A stretch of DNA of 64,000 bases from the NCBI GenBank assembly GCA_965530755.1, contig CBESNA010000016.1, positions 14,675 to 78,674 on the forward strand, given 5' to 3'. This document shows positions 42,013 to 49,111 of the stretch, one piece after another. This DNA is from SZUA-35 sp965530755 (GTDB lineage Bacteria > Actinomycetota > Acidimicrobiia > Acidimicrobiales > SZUA-35). A program made the position numbers and the translations under genes. Numbering within the stretch: position 1 is the first letter of the stretch; every line of letters starts with the position of its first letter. The notes beneath the pieces are model-generated. The model did no database searches. It was not told the DNA's origin and worked only from the letters and a program-made list of their open reading frames with translations.

Positions 42013-43002
42013 ATGCCTTTCCCACACGCTGACCCGACGCATCCCGACCTCGCCGAACTGATCTGCGGGTCGGGCCCGTTCGCTTCGATCTTCCTCGCTC
42101 CCGGTTCGTCGGCCAAAGCCCGAGCTCGAGTGGTGATCGACCGAGTCCCGATCCCCGGGACCCACGCCGGAGCCGCCATCGCTGCCGTCGAGGACGAATC
42201 GGCGGAAAGTCAGGTGATCATCGTCGACGGGGCGGCACAGGTGTGGCACTTCGACGTCGAGGATCCGTTCGCACTCGACCTTGCACGATTCGGCGATGTT
42301 CCGTCGCTCGGGCCGCTCTTGGAGACCAGACAACTCACTGCGAGGCACGCCGTGGTGACCGTCGATGACGACGTCTTCGCTCTCACCGGGTTCGGTGCCG
42401 CCGAAAGTGCCACGGGAGCCGATCCGATCTTCGAGGCGCTCGACCACCTCGGAGACGAGCTCGAACGCAGGTCGCCGGAAATGATTGCTCTCGTTGGACG
42501 TGAGGCCAGCGTCCTCGACACTGCGACTCAGCTGCGGCGGCGGCTGAATCGGGCAACGATCAACCTCTACCCCACCGACGACATCGATGGTGACCTGATC
42601 GGCATCGCCGACCAGGTGGTGCGGGACGCAGCCAGCCTCGCAGCAGAGAACCGAACCCATGAACTCGCACAGTTCCGACAAGCTCGAGAAGCCGGCCAGA
42701 CCGTCGAGGGAGCCGAGACATTGACTGCGATCGAGTCCGGAGCGGTGCGTCGACTGCTCGTTCACGACGACCTCGTTGGTGCGGCGGCAGCGCCGGCCGC
42801 CCGCCTGGTCGACCGGGTGATTCACGCGGCTCTCGTCCACAACGTCGCCATCACCATGATCCCCAACGTCGCAGAGGGCCAGGGTCCTCGTAGTGGTGTC
42901 GGAGGCGTCCTGTCAGACGAAACCATCCCCGCCACGAGCGATGTCCACGCCGCGTCCGACGACGAAGCATCCGACGATGCACCCATCGCCGCTCTTGGCT
43001 GA
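42013..43002 (+). CDS. eRF1-like (baeRF-type) protein, paralogue of 28162-29280
   Basis: 329 aa. It shares the layout of the Rv2629-like family: an N-terminal region with PFASIFLAPGS, a central GAAQVWHFDVEDP strand pair, a helical LDHLGDELERRSPEMIALVGREASV block, RRLLVHDDLVGAA, and the C-terminal SGVGGVLSD motif. It has no GGQ loop. A disordered Asp/Glu/Ala-rich tail follows. This is the second copy in the window; both have SigB-type promoters, so the family is probably stress-induced here. The biochemical role is not established. Confidence 0.75.
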   Translation: MPFPHADPTHPDLAELICGSGPFASIFLAPGSSAKARARVVIDRVPIPGTHAGAAIAAVEDESAESQVIIVDGAAQVWHFDVEDPFALDLARFGDVPSLGPLLETRQLTARHAVVTVDDDVFALTGFGAAESATGADPIFEALDHLGDELERRSPEMIALVGREASVLDTATQLRRRLNRATINLYPTDDIDGDLIGIADQVVRDAASLAAENRTHELAQFRQAREAGQTVEGAETLTAIESGAVRRLLVHDDLVGAAAAPAARLVDRVIHAALVHNVAITMIPNVAEGQGPRSGVGGVLSDETIPATSDVHAASDDEASDDAPIAALG

Positions 43003-43021
43003 CGATGCAGGCGAGATTGGC

Positions 43022-43047
43022 GTTTCGTCGCTGTCGCTGTCGGGCAT
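43022..43047 (+). promoter_or_regulatory. SigB-type promoter (GTTT-N16-GGGCAT)
   Basis: GTTT 43022-43025, GGGCAT 43042-43047, 16-base spacing, 9 bases before the ATG at 43057. Confidence 0.6.
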
Positions 43048-43056
43048 GCCAGCGCC

Positions 43057-43533
43057 ATGACAACCAAAGATGACATCATCACCCTCCGGAAACTTGTGCC
43101 CGAGCACCGAGTCGCCATGCTGACCACGAACGCTCCGTCAGGCGAATTGCACAGCCGCCCAACGAAAACACAGGAGATCGACGACGAAGGTCGCTTCTGG
43201 TTCATCGTGAGCTCCGAGGCCAACTGGGTGGCTGGTCTGTCTGCCGACGAACCAGTGAACCTCGGGTACACCGACGACGAGGATCGAACCTGGGTCTCCG
43301 TCGCCGGAACGGCACGTCTCCTCGAGGACAAGGCGAGAGTCGATCGTTATCGCGATCGTGGCGACACCAGTCGAATCGATGACGCCAACGTCCGACTGCT
43401 CCAGATCACACCAACGACGATCGAATACTGGGATGCCCCGTCCGGCCGTCTCCAGGCCATCGCGATGAAGGTGGCACGGACCATCGGCTCGCCGGAGAGC
43501 ACCGTTGGCACATCCGGAACGCTGAGCGTCTGA
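43057..43533 (+). CDS. Pyridoxamine-phosphate-oxidase-like general stress protein (GSP26 type)
   Basis: 158 aa split-barrel flavin-binding protein. The start (LVPEHRVAMLTTNAPSGELHSRPT) and the FWFIVSSEANWVAGLSADEPVNLGY strands match general stress protein 26 and other PPOX-class proteins. The usual ligand is FMN, FAD or F420; F420 is common in actinobacteria but cannot be told from sequence alone. Its stop overlaps the start of the cytidine deaminase gene (TGATG), so both are likely on one SigB-driven transcript. Confidence 0.9.
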   Translation: MTTKDDIITLRKLVPEHRVAMLTTNAPSGELHSRPTKTQEIDDEGRFWFIVSSEANWVAGLSADEPVNLGYTDDEDRTWVSVAGTARLLEDKARVDRYRDRGDTSRIDDANVRLLQITPTTIEYWDAPSGRLQAIAMKVARTIGSPESTVGTSGTLSV

Positions 43534-44000
43534 TGACCGCTGAGAAGACCCCGCGACACGCCAAACTGGCTCGGGCGATCGAACTGGCCCGCTCCGCTCG
43601 CGAAGCCTCGTATTCCCCATATTCCGACTTCCCCATGGGAGCGGCGGTGATCGGCACACACGACGAGGAGATCCTCGGCGCCCTCGTCGAGAACGTGTCG
43701 CTCGGCCTCGCGATGTGCAGCGAACGAGTCGCCCTGTTCAACGCCGTGACACAGCGCATCGTGCCAGACGTCCTCGCCCTGTGCTCTCAACGCACCGACG
43801 ACGGGTTGACCTTTCCGTGCGGTGCGTGTCTGCAAGTGGCGTTGGAAGTCGCAGGGAACGACCTCACCGTGGTTGCCGTCGATCTCGACGGAGACCACGA
43901 GGTTCTGACGCTCTCGGAATTGCTCCCTCGCGCCCCTCACCGCCACACCGCCGCCGATCACTTCAGCGGTGCCGAGAATCCTGGAGATTCAGAGGTTTGA
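43533..44000 (+). CDS. cdd: Cytidine deaminase family protein
   Basis: 155 aa zinc deaminase of the pyrimidine salvage type. The substrate motif ENVS is followed by CSERVALFNAV (zinc-site Cys, catalytic Glu) and PCGACLQ (two zinc Cys). The usual CAE is CSE here, and the PCG-x-C-R motif has Leu in place of Arg, so substrate preference may differ from canonical Cdd. Coupled to the PPOX gene by start/stop overlap and ended before a SigB-type promoter at 43995-44020. Confidence 0.88.
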   Translation: MTAEKTPRHAKLARAIELARSAREASYSPYSDFPMGAAVIGTHDEEILGALVENVSLGLAMCSERVALFNAVTQRIVPDVLALCSQRTDDGLTFPCGACLQVALEVAGNDLTVVAVDLDGDHEVLTLSELLPRAPHRHTAADHFSGAENPGDSEV

Positions 44001-44020
44001 GACCCTCAGCTGCTGGGCAC
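43995..44020 (+). promoter_or_regulatory. SigB-type promoter of the 25-residue peptide gene (GTTT-N16-GGGCAC)
   Basis: GTTT 43995-43998, GGGCAC 44015-44020, 16-base spacing. The next start codon is the ATG at 44073, giving a leader of about 46 bases. Confidence 0.6.
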
Positions 44021-44072
44021 CACGTCGCCAACGCCAACCGCCAAGAACACAACACAGACAAAGGAGCCCCTC

Positions 44073-44150
44073 ATGGGCATTGCAGGAATCATCATCGTCG
44101 TACTCGCCATCATCGGTCTGCTCGCCCTCCTTCGAGGTCGAGTGGCCTGA
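44073..44150 (+). CDS. 25-residue hydrophobic membrane peptide
   Basis: ATG with an AAGGAG ribosome-binding site 8 bases upstream; the product is a single membrane helix (GIAGIIIVVLAIIGLLALL) with a short basic end (RGRVA). Support for a real gene is the good ribosome-binding site, the SigB-type promoter 53 bases upstream, and the terminator hairpin 39 bases downstream, which make an isolated transcription unit. Similar tiny hydrophobic stress peptides exist in many bacteria; I cannot name a family. Confidence 0.7.
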   Translation: MGIAGIIIVVLAIIGLLALLRGRVA

Positions 44151-44188
44151 ACCAATTCGCTGCACGCAGCGAACACAACCCTCCCCGG

Positions 44189-44220
44189 AACGCCCCTCGC
44201 CCCCCGAAGGCAGGGGCGTT
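44189..44220 (+). terminator. Rho-independent terminator before the histidine kinase gene
   Basis: Nine-base-pair stem (AACGCCCCT with AGGGGCGTT), 14-base loop, followed by the T-rich CTGGTTTTCT. It ends the small-peptide transcription unit and separates it from the kinase gene. Confidence 0.8.
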
Positions 44221-44242
44221 CTGGTTTTCTGGGGCGGTCAGC

Positions 44243-44248
44243 CATACT
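44243..44248 (+). promoter_or_regulatory. Possible -10 element for leaderless histidine kinase gene
   Basis: CATACT, 6 bases before the ATG at 44255; no Shine-Dalgarno sequence. Confidence 0.3.
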
Positions 44249-44254
44249 CTTCCC

Positions 44255-45274
44255 ATGTCGGATCCGCATCAGCTCATGGCACCGAGCCAGCCCCTATGGG
44301 AGGCGTCAGCCGATGGCCTGGTGTTGGTCGATGCCGCGGGAACCATTCTCGCGACCAACTCGGCGTTCCTGGACATGTTCGGATACGAAGGACCAGAGTT
44401 GGTCGGTCAGCCTGTCGAGGCCGTGGTGCCCGAGGAATCTCGACATCGACACGTCCAGCTCCGCAGGGGCTTCGAAGCGGAACCCGAAGCCCGTCCGATG
44501 GCCGAGAGCCGGAATCTCGAGGGGCTGCGATCGGACGGCACGACCTTTCCGATCAATGTCAGTCTGGGTCAGCTCGCCTCGACCTCCGGCACGCACACGT
44601 TTGCCACCGTTCGAGACCTCACCGAGCGGGTGCGAGTCGAAACCGAGGCCGCAGCAGTTCGACGGCAACACTCGACGGCACTCGAACGTGAACGCATCGC
44701 ACATGATCTCCATGACAACGTCATCCAGCGCCTCTTCGCCCTCGGCCTCACGCTCGAAGGCCTTCCACCTCGGATCGACGCGCCGGACGTCGCCGGCAAG
44801 GTGTTCGCCGCGGTGGATACGATCGACGACATCATCGACGATCTGCGATCGACGATCTACGGCCTCCGCAACCGGGTCAGCCGCCGGGCTCCCGTCCGCG
44901 ATCAGATCTTTTCGGTCATCGACGAGATGCAGCCCAGCCTCGGATTCTCCCCGTCGGTCACGATCACCGGCGACCTCGAGGCGTTGACTGACCGCGCGAT
45001 CGTCGAGCATCTGCTCGCCGTGCTGCGTGAAGCACTCAGCAACACCGCCCGCCATGCCAATGCCTCAGAAGCAACAGTCACGTTGTCGCTCGGCGACCAC
45101 GAAGTCGAGTTGAACGTCGTCGACAACGGCATCGGGCTCAAGGAGAACGTCAGGCGTAGCGGGCTGGCGAATCTCGCCGACAGGGCGATCGAACTCCATG
45201 GCTCGTTCGAGGTTCGACGACACACCCCTGGGGGCACCCTGCTCCGGTGGGTGGCGAAAGCCACCCCAGAGTGA
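44255..45274 (+). CDS. PAS sensor histidine kinase, NarL/DevS type
   Basis: 339 aa. Residues 10-125 are a PAS domain (ADGLVLVDAAGTILATNSAF, GTHTFATVRDLTER). A short coiled linker leads to HisKA_3 with RIAHDLHDNVIQRLFALGL, in which H153 is the expected phosphorylation site; this is nearly the DevS/DosT pattern of mycobacteria. The C-terminal HATPase carries LREALSNTARHA, VVDNGIGL and SGLANLADRA. There is no membrane segment, so it is cytoplasmic. The haem-binding GAF domains of DevS are replaced by PAS. It probably pairs with the DevR-like regulator at 60429-61136. Confidence 0.9.
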   Translation: MSDPHQLMAPSQPLWEASADGLVLVDAAGTILATNSAFLDMFGYEGPELVGQPVEAVVPEESRHRHVQLRRGFEAEPEARPMAESRNLEGLRSDGTTFPINVSLGQLASTSGTHTFATVRDLTERVRVETEAAAVRRQHSTALERERIAHDLHDNVIQRLFALGLTLEGLPPRIDAPDVAGKVFAAVDTIDDIIDDLRSTIYGLRNRVSRRAPVRDQIFSVIDEMQPSLGFSPSVTITGDLEALTDRAIVEHLLAVLREALSNTARHANASEATVTLSLGDHEVELNVVDNGIGLKENVRRSGLANLADRAIELHGSFEVRRHTPGGTLLRWVAKATPE

Positions 45275-45308
45275 TCAGCGTGGCGAAAGCCACCCCAGAG
45301 TGATCAGC
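45251..45308. repeat. Tandem 29-base duplication across the kinase stop codon
   Basis: Two identical 29-base units (45251-45279, 45280-45308) plus a 5-base partial unit. Each contains the self-complementary GTGGC-GAAA-GCCAC hairpin with a GNRA-type tetraloop. The first unit contains the stop codon of the kinase gene. The repeat separates two convergent genes and could contribute to termination. Confidence 0.9.
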
Positions 45309-45313
45309 GTGGC

Positions 45314-46528
45314 TCAGGAGGCGACGAAGAGGTCCCACCAACCGGAGACATCAGCGGCGTGATGGCCGGGAGCGAGCACGACGTGGTTCCCCAGGGGGCG
45401 CTCGAGAACCGAGGTCGCCAGGTCGGGGGCCACGATCACGGTCGCCTGGGTCCGGCACAGGTGCTCGGAGTACCCGGTGGAGACGAGATCACCGTCAGCC
45501 ACCCAGAGCTCGTCGAGCTCGCTTCCGCCGATACGGAGCAGCGTGACCGGTTGCCGCCGGAATCGACCGGAGATCCCGACACCCACACCGGACTCGAAGT
45601 GCGTGTCGAGTGCAAGATCGTCGACGAGGCTCGGGGCCACCGTGCAATGGGCCAACTCGATTTCCCCGCTGACCGGATCGATCCAGGCCGGGTTCGCCAT
45701 CCACGACGCTGAGCTGAAGAGCTCGCGTACGAGCATCATGGCCAGGGCGCTCGGTACATCGCCCTCGCACCCGGCAACCACTCCGGAGCCGTTCAGTTCG
45801 GCCAGAGCGATGCAGCCGGATGTCCCGACCGAGTCCAGGAGATCGAAACAGCGGACGGTGATGGCATCGAGCTCGTTCGATTTCATGGTCTCGACCAGCG
45901 GCCCATGCAACGCTGCAGCTCGATCCACCTCGGATCGATCCATCACGACGCCGGTATCGCGGTCCGCCCACCGACGCCCGAGTTCCACGCTGATCTCGCT
46001 CGGTGTCGCTGCTGCCGCGCTCGGCACCTCGACCGGGACCACCGTCGGGCCCCACCGGTTCCGCACGACTGAGGCATCCGGTTGGCTCCCCACCAACCAG
46101 TCCGACGGCGGGCCCACGAGGCCGAGCCGTGCATTGCGAAGCCTCAAATAGGCCGCGAAGTGTCGGATCGCTGAAGCCACGTCAGCCATGCGCTCCATCA
46201 TCACGATGCGGGCCTTGCCGCCACGCTGTCTGATGTGCGCCACTGCCTCCAATGACGCCGCCAGAGAGTTGTCGCCGCGGTGGGTGATCACGAGCGCCGG
46301 TTCGCCGGCGTTGCCCCGTTGCCGTTGTTCCCACCGCTCGATCACGAGCTGTTCCGAACCTCCGGTTCCGACAACGATCGCGAACGGCACCGAGAAGTCC
46401 GTCGTTGCCGGCGAGCCGACACCGCCGATCTCGCTGAGACGCGACCCGATGTCGGCCGTCAGCTCGACCAGATGTGCTCGGTCGTGCAGCGATGAGTAGA
46501 CGACCTCGTAGTAGAACTGCGCCTTCAT
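45314..46528 (-). CDS. L-fucose/arabinose isomerase-family protein (first copy)
   Basis: 404 aa. The C-terminal half has the family pattern: ITVRCFDLLDS, then CIALAELNGSGVVAGCEGDVPSALAMML with metal-ligand Glu/Asp, IELAHCTVAP, and the final HVVLAPGHH motif. The N-terminal half is the usual alpha/beta domain (VVGTGGSEQL, NSLAASLEAVAHIRQRG). It should bind a divalent metal and isomerise an aldose or deoxysugar; the substrate is unknown. The ATG overlaps the stop of the upstream USP gene by one base. A second USP-isomerase pair occurs at 49104-50953. Confidence 0.8.
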   Translation of the reverse strand: MKAQFYYEVVYSSLHDRAHLVELTADIGSRLSEIGGVGSPATTDFSVPFAIVVGTGGSEQLVIERWEQRQRGNAGEPALVITHRGDNSLAASLEAVAHIRQRGGKARIVMMERMADVASAIRHFAAYLRLRNARLGLVGPPSDWLVGSQPDASVVRNRWGPTVVPVEVPSAAAATPSEISVELGRRWADRDTGVVMDRSEVDRAAALHGPLVETMKSNELDAITVRCFDLLDSVGTSGCIALAELNGSGVVAGCEGDVPSALAMMLVRELFSSASWMANPAWIDPVSGEIELAHCTVAPSLVDDLALDTHFESGVGVGISGRFRRQPVTLLRIGGSELDELWVADGDLVSTGYSEHLCRTQATVIVAPDLATSVLERPLGNHVVLAPGHHAADVSGWWDLFVAS

Positions 46529-46986
46529 CAGTCGTCCAGATCGCTGTCATCCGCCGGAATGACCAGCAGACGGGTTTGCAAGTGGTGGATTGCGTAGGTG
46601 GTGACCGATCCGACCATCAAGCCGCGGAAACCGCCGAGACCCCTCGATCCGAGGACGACGAGCTCGGCGTCGGTTTCCTCGGCTGCCTCGAGAATCTGGG
46701 TGCCGGTGTGCCCGATCACGACCCGAGCCACGACGTCGACCGGAAAGCCGCCGTCATACGTCGCCGCTACTTCGGCGATGTGTGTGTCGAGGGCCCGCTG
46801 TCCAGAGCGGCGGATCTCCTCGAGGTCGATGCTCATCGCCCCGAACTCAACCGCCGCGATCGCCGGCATCGTCAGGACGTACAGCGCCACGACCGAGCAA
46901 TTGCGCCATTGGGCCTCGACGATTGCCTCGCGCAACGCCCTGGTCGACGTTGCAGACAGATCGACACCGACCACGACAACACCCAT
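46528..46986 (-). CDS. Universal stress protein
   Basis: 152 aa single UspA domain. N-terminal VVVVGVDLSATSTRAL and the ATP-binding motif GSRGLGGFRGLMVGSV (G-2x-G-9x-GS) indicate an ATP-binding type USP. It is first of a two-gene operon with the fucose-isomerase-family gene, divergent from the PfkB kinase operon. AGGAGG precedes the ATG. A DosR-box-like site lies in the shared intergenic region. Confidence 0.95.
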   Translation of the reverse strand: MGVVVVGVDLSATSTRALREAIVEAQWRNCSVVALYVLTMPAIAAVEFGAMSIDLEEIRRSGQRALDTHIAEVAATYDGGFPVDVVARVVIGHTGTQILEAAEETDAELVVLGSRGLGGFRGLMVGSVTTYAIHHLQTRLLVIPADDSDLDD

Positions 46987-47104
46987 GCGAACACCTCCTG
47001 ATCAGCGCGCCTGGTGACGCCGATCGATCATCCGTCCAGTGACGAACAGCCGTCAGAGGAGAAGGTCCCTCGGCCGACATTGCGACGCCCCATGGCAGGG
47101 ATTC

Positions 47105-47118
47105 GGGGCTTCCGCCCC
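47105..47118. promoter_or_regulatory. DosR-box-like site (GGGGCTTCCGCCCC)
   Basis: 14-mer resembling the mycobacterial DosR consensus GGGACTWWAGTCCC at 10 of 14 positions. The centre lies 42.5 bases before the ATG of the kinase gene at 47154, the same spacing as the site before the USP gene at 62227. Confidence 0.5.
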
Positions 47119-47153
47119 TACTGGAAGGGATCCGTCCACAGCAGGATCGCTCC

Positions 47154-48092
47154 ATGCCATCAGACGACGCTGCATCTTCCCAGGGCCCGCTGGTCTCCTG
47201 CACGGGCATCGTCACGATGGACACGATCTTCGGGGTCGATCAGCTTCCGCATGGCGACGGCAAGTTCTCAGCCACATGGCTCCATGAAACCGGGGGCGGT
47301 GTGGCTGCCAATGCATCCGTGGCGATCACCCGACTCGGAGGTCGCAGCCGTTTCGTCGGCTGCGTCGGGACCGATACGCGTGGCCTCTCGGCCAGGCGCA
47401 GCCTGGTGACCGAGGGGGTCGAGGTCGAGTCCCTCCACCAGATCGAGCACCGCCCGACTCCCACGTCGGCGGTCATGGTGGACACCGCCGGGGGCCGCAT
47501 GATCATCAACCACGTCGCCGACGACTTCTTCGACCTCGCCGACCCCCGCTGGGCCGCAGACATCGGCGACGCTGATGCGGTCCTGGTGGATCTCCGTTGG
47601 CCCGCCGGCGCTGCCGCGTCCGTTGCAGCTGCACGCCGTGCAGGCGTGGCATCGATCGTGGATGTCGATCGGCCGATCGAGGAATCCTCGGATGTGTTCC
47701 ACGAAGCCACCCATCTGTTGTTCTCCGCCGATGCCCTCCGAGCCGTGTCCGGCATTCCGAGGCCCGGGGATGCACTTGTCCACATGGCGACGCAGGTCTC
47801 AGCCTGGGTTGGTGTCACGCTCGGCGAACACGGCGTGCTGTGGCTCGACGGGCATTCCCTCTGCCATCGTCCGGCCCACGAGATCGTTGCCGTCGACACG
47901 TTGGGTGCCGGCGACACGTTCCATGGCGCCTTTGCTCTCGCTCTGGCAGAGGGCCGCAGCGAAGCAGAGGCCATCGACTTCGCCGGCAGAGCCGCAGCAC
48001 TGAAATGCACACGCCGGGGTGGCCGAGAAGGCATGCCCCGCCGATCCGAGGTCGAACGATTCACGACCGCACCGATGAGGAGCAACTCATGA
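47154..48092 (+). CDS. PfkB family carbohydrate kinase
   Basis: 312 aa ribokinase-fold sugar kinase. Segment GGGVAANASVAITRLGG is the substrate-side motif, and the C-terminal AVDTLGAGDTFHGAFALALAEG contains the GAGD anion hole and catalytic Asp. The ATP lid GVTLGEHGVLWLDG is typical. It is followed, with a 4-base overlap, by a class I aldolase gene, so together they probably phosphorylate and split a ketose. A DosR-box-like site precedes it. Confidence 0.93.
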   Translation: MPSDDAASSQGPLVSCTGIVTMDTIFGVDQLPHGDGKFSATWLHETGGGVAANASVAITRLGGRSRFVGCVGTDTRGLSARRSLVTEGVEVESLHQIEHRPTPTSAVMVDTAGGRMIINHVADDFFDLADPRWAADIGDADAVLVDLRWPAGAAASVAAARRAGVASIVDVDRPIEESSDVFHEATHLLFSADALRAVSGIPRPGDALVHMATQVSAWVGVTLGEHGVLWLDGHSLCHRPAHEIVAVDTLGAGDTFHGAFALALAEGRSEAEAIDFAGRAAALKCTRRGGREGMPRRSEVERFTTAPMRSNS

Positions 48093-49111
48093 ATTTCGGA
48101 ACCCGCCGAGCAATGGCCCGTCTGGCAGACGAGAACGGCCACTTCCGCATGCTCGCCGTCGACCAGCGACCACCGGTCCAGCAGCTCGTTGCCCAGGCAT
48201 TGGGAGTCGACGACGCGCCGATCGACGCAGTGCGAGAGGTCAAACAGCTCCTCGTCAAGACGCTCGCCCGTCATGCGTCTGCCGTGCTGGTCGACCCGGT
48301 CACGTCTTTCGCAACATCGGATCTGATCAGCCCTCGACAGGGCATGATCATGACGTTGGAGAGTTCGGTCTTCGATGCAGGACCGCGTGGCCGCATGACC
48401 TCTCCGATCGACGACTGGTCGGTGGAGAAGATCAAGCGAATCGGGGCCGACGGGGTCAAGTTCCTCGCCTGGTATCGAAGTGACGCCGGACCGGAGGTCA
48501 TCGAGCACCAGCAGCGCGTGGTTGCCGAAGCCAGCGAGGCATGCCGGCGGCTGGACATTCCCTTCATTCTCGAGCTGCTGCTCTACCCGTTCCCCGGCGA
48601 ACGGCTGGAAGAGAGTCTTCCGCCCCAGCGACGAACCGAGATGTGCATCGAATCGGTCGAGACGTTCGCCCACCGCGATTTCGGGGTCGATCTGTTCAAG
48701 CTGGAGTCTCCGATCCCGATCTCCATGCTCACTGCGGACGAGATCGGCGACGACGAACTCCAAGGGTCGTTCGACGCCCTCCACCGTGCCGCCGGCCGCC
48801 CCTGGGTGTTGTTGTCTGGAGGTGCCGCCCCGAACGCCTTCGTCCGGATGCTCACATTGGCGTACCAGGCAGGCGCGAGTGGCTACCTTGCCGGTCGCTC
48901 GATCTGGTGGCAGGCGCTCGAGCACTACCCGGATCTCGTTCGTGTCGAGCACGAGTTGTCCCTGGGGGCGACGGACTTCATGCGGCGAATCAACGACCTG
49001 ACCAACGATCTGGCCGTGCCGTGGGACGCCGTGCCGTGCATGGCGTCTGCGGTCCAGCTCCCGCCGTCGTGGGACGACGTGCCCGGCCGCTATGCCGGTG
49101 CGCTCATGTGA
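48089..49111 (+). CDS. Class I (LacD-like) ketose-phosphate aldolase
   Basis: 340 aa, ATG overlapping the kinase stop (ATGA), with GAGGAG as ribosome-binding site. It matches the LacD/tagatose-bisphosphate aldolase family: RRAMARLADENGHFRMLAVDQR at the start, DDWSVEKIKRIGADGVKFLAWY with the Schiff-base Lys, IPFILELLLYP, and FGVDLFKLESPI. The family also includes sulfofructosephosphate aldolases. The C-terminal YLAGRSIWWQALEHYP segment completes the barrel. It should cleave the kinase product to two trioses. Convergent with the second isomerase-family gene, overlapping by 8 bases. Confidence 0.88.
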   Translation: MNFGTRRAMARLADENGHFRMLAVDQRPPVQQLVAQALGVDDAPIDAVREVKQLLVKTLARHASAVLVDPVTSFATSDLISPRQGMIMTLESSVFDAGPRGRMTSPIDDWSVEKIKRIGADGVKFLAWYRSDAGPEVIEHQQRVVAEASEACRRLDIPFILELLLYPFPGERLEESLPPQRRTEMCIESVETFAHRDFGVDLFKLESPIPISMLTADEIGDDELQGSFDALHRAAGRPWVLLSGGAAPNAFVRMLTLAYQAGASGYLAGRSIWWQALEHYPDLVRVEHELSLGATDFMRRINDLTNDLAVPWDAVPCMASAVQLPPSWDDVPGRYAGALM

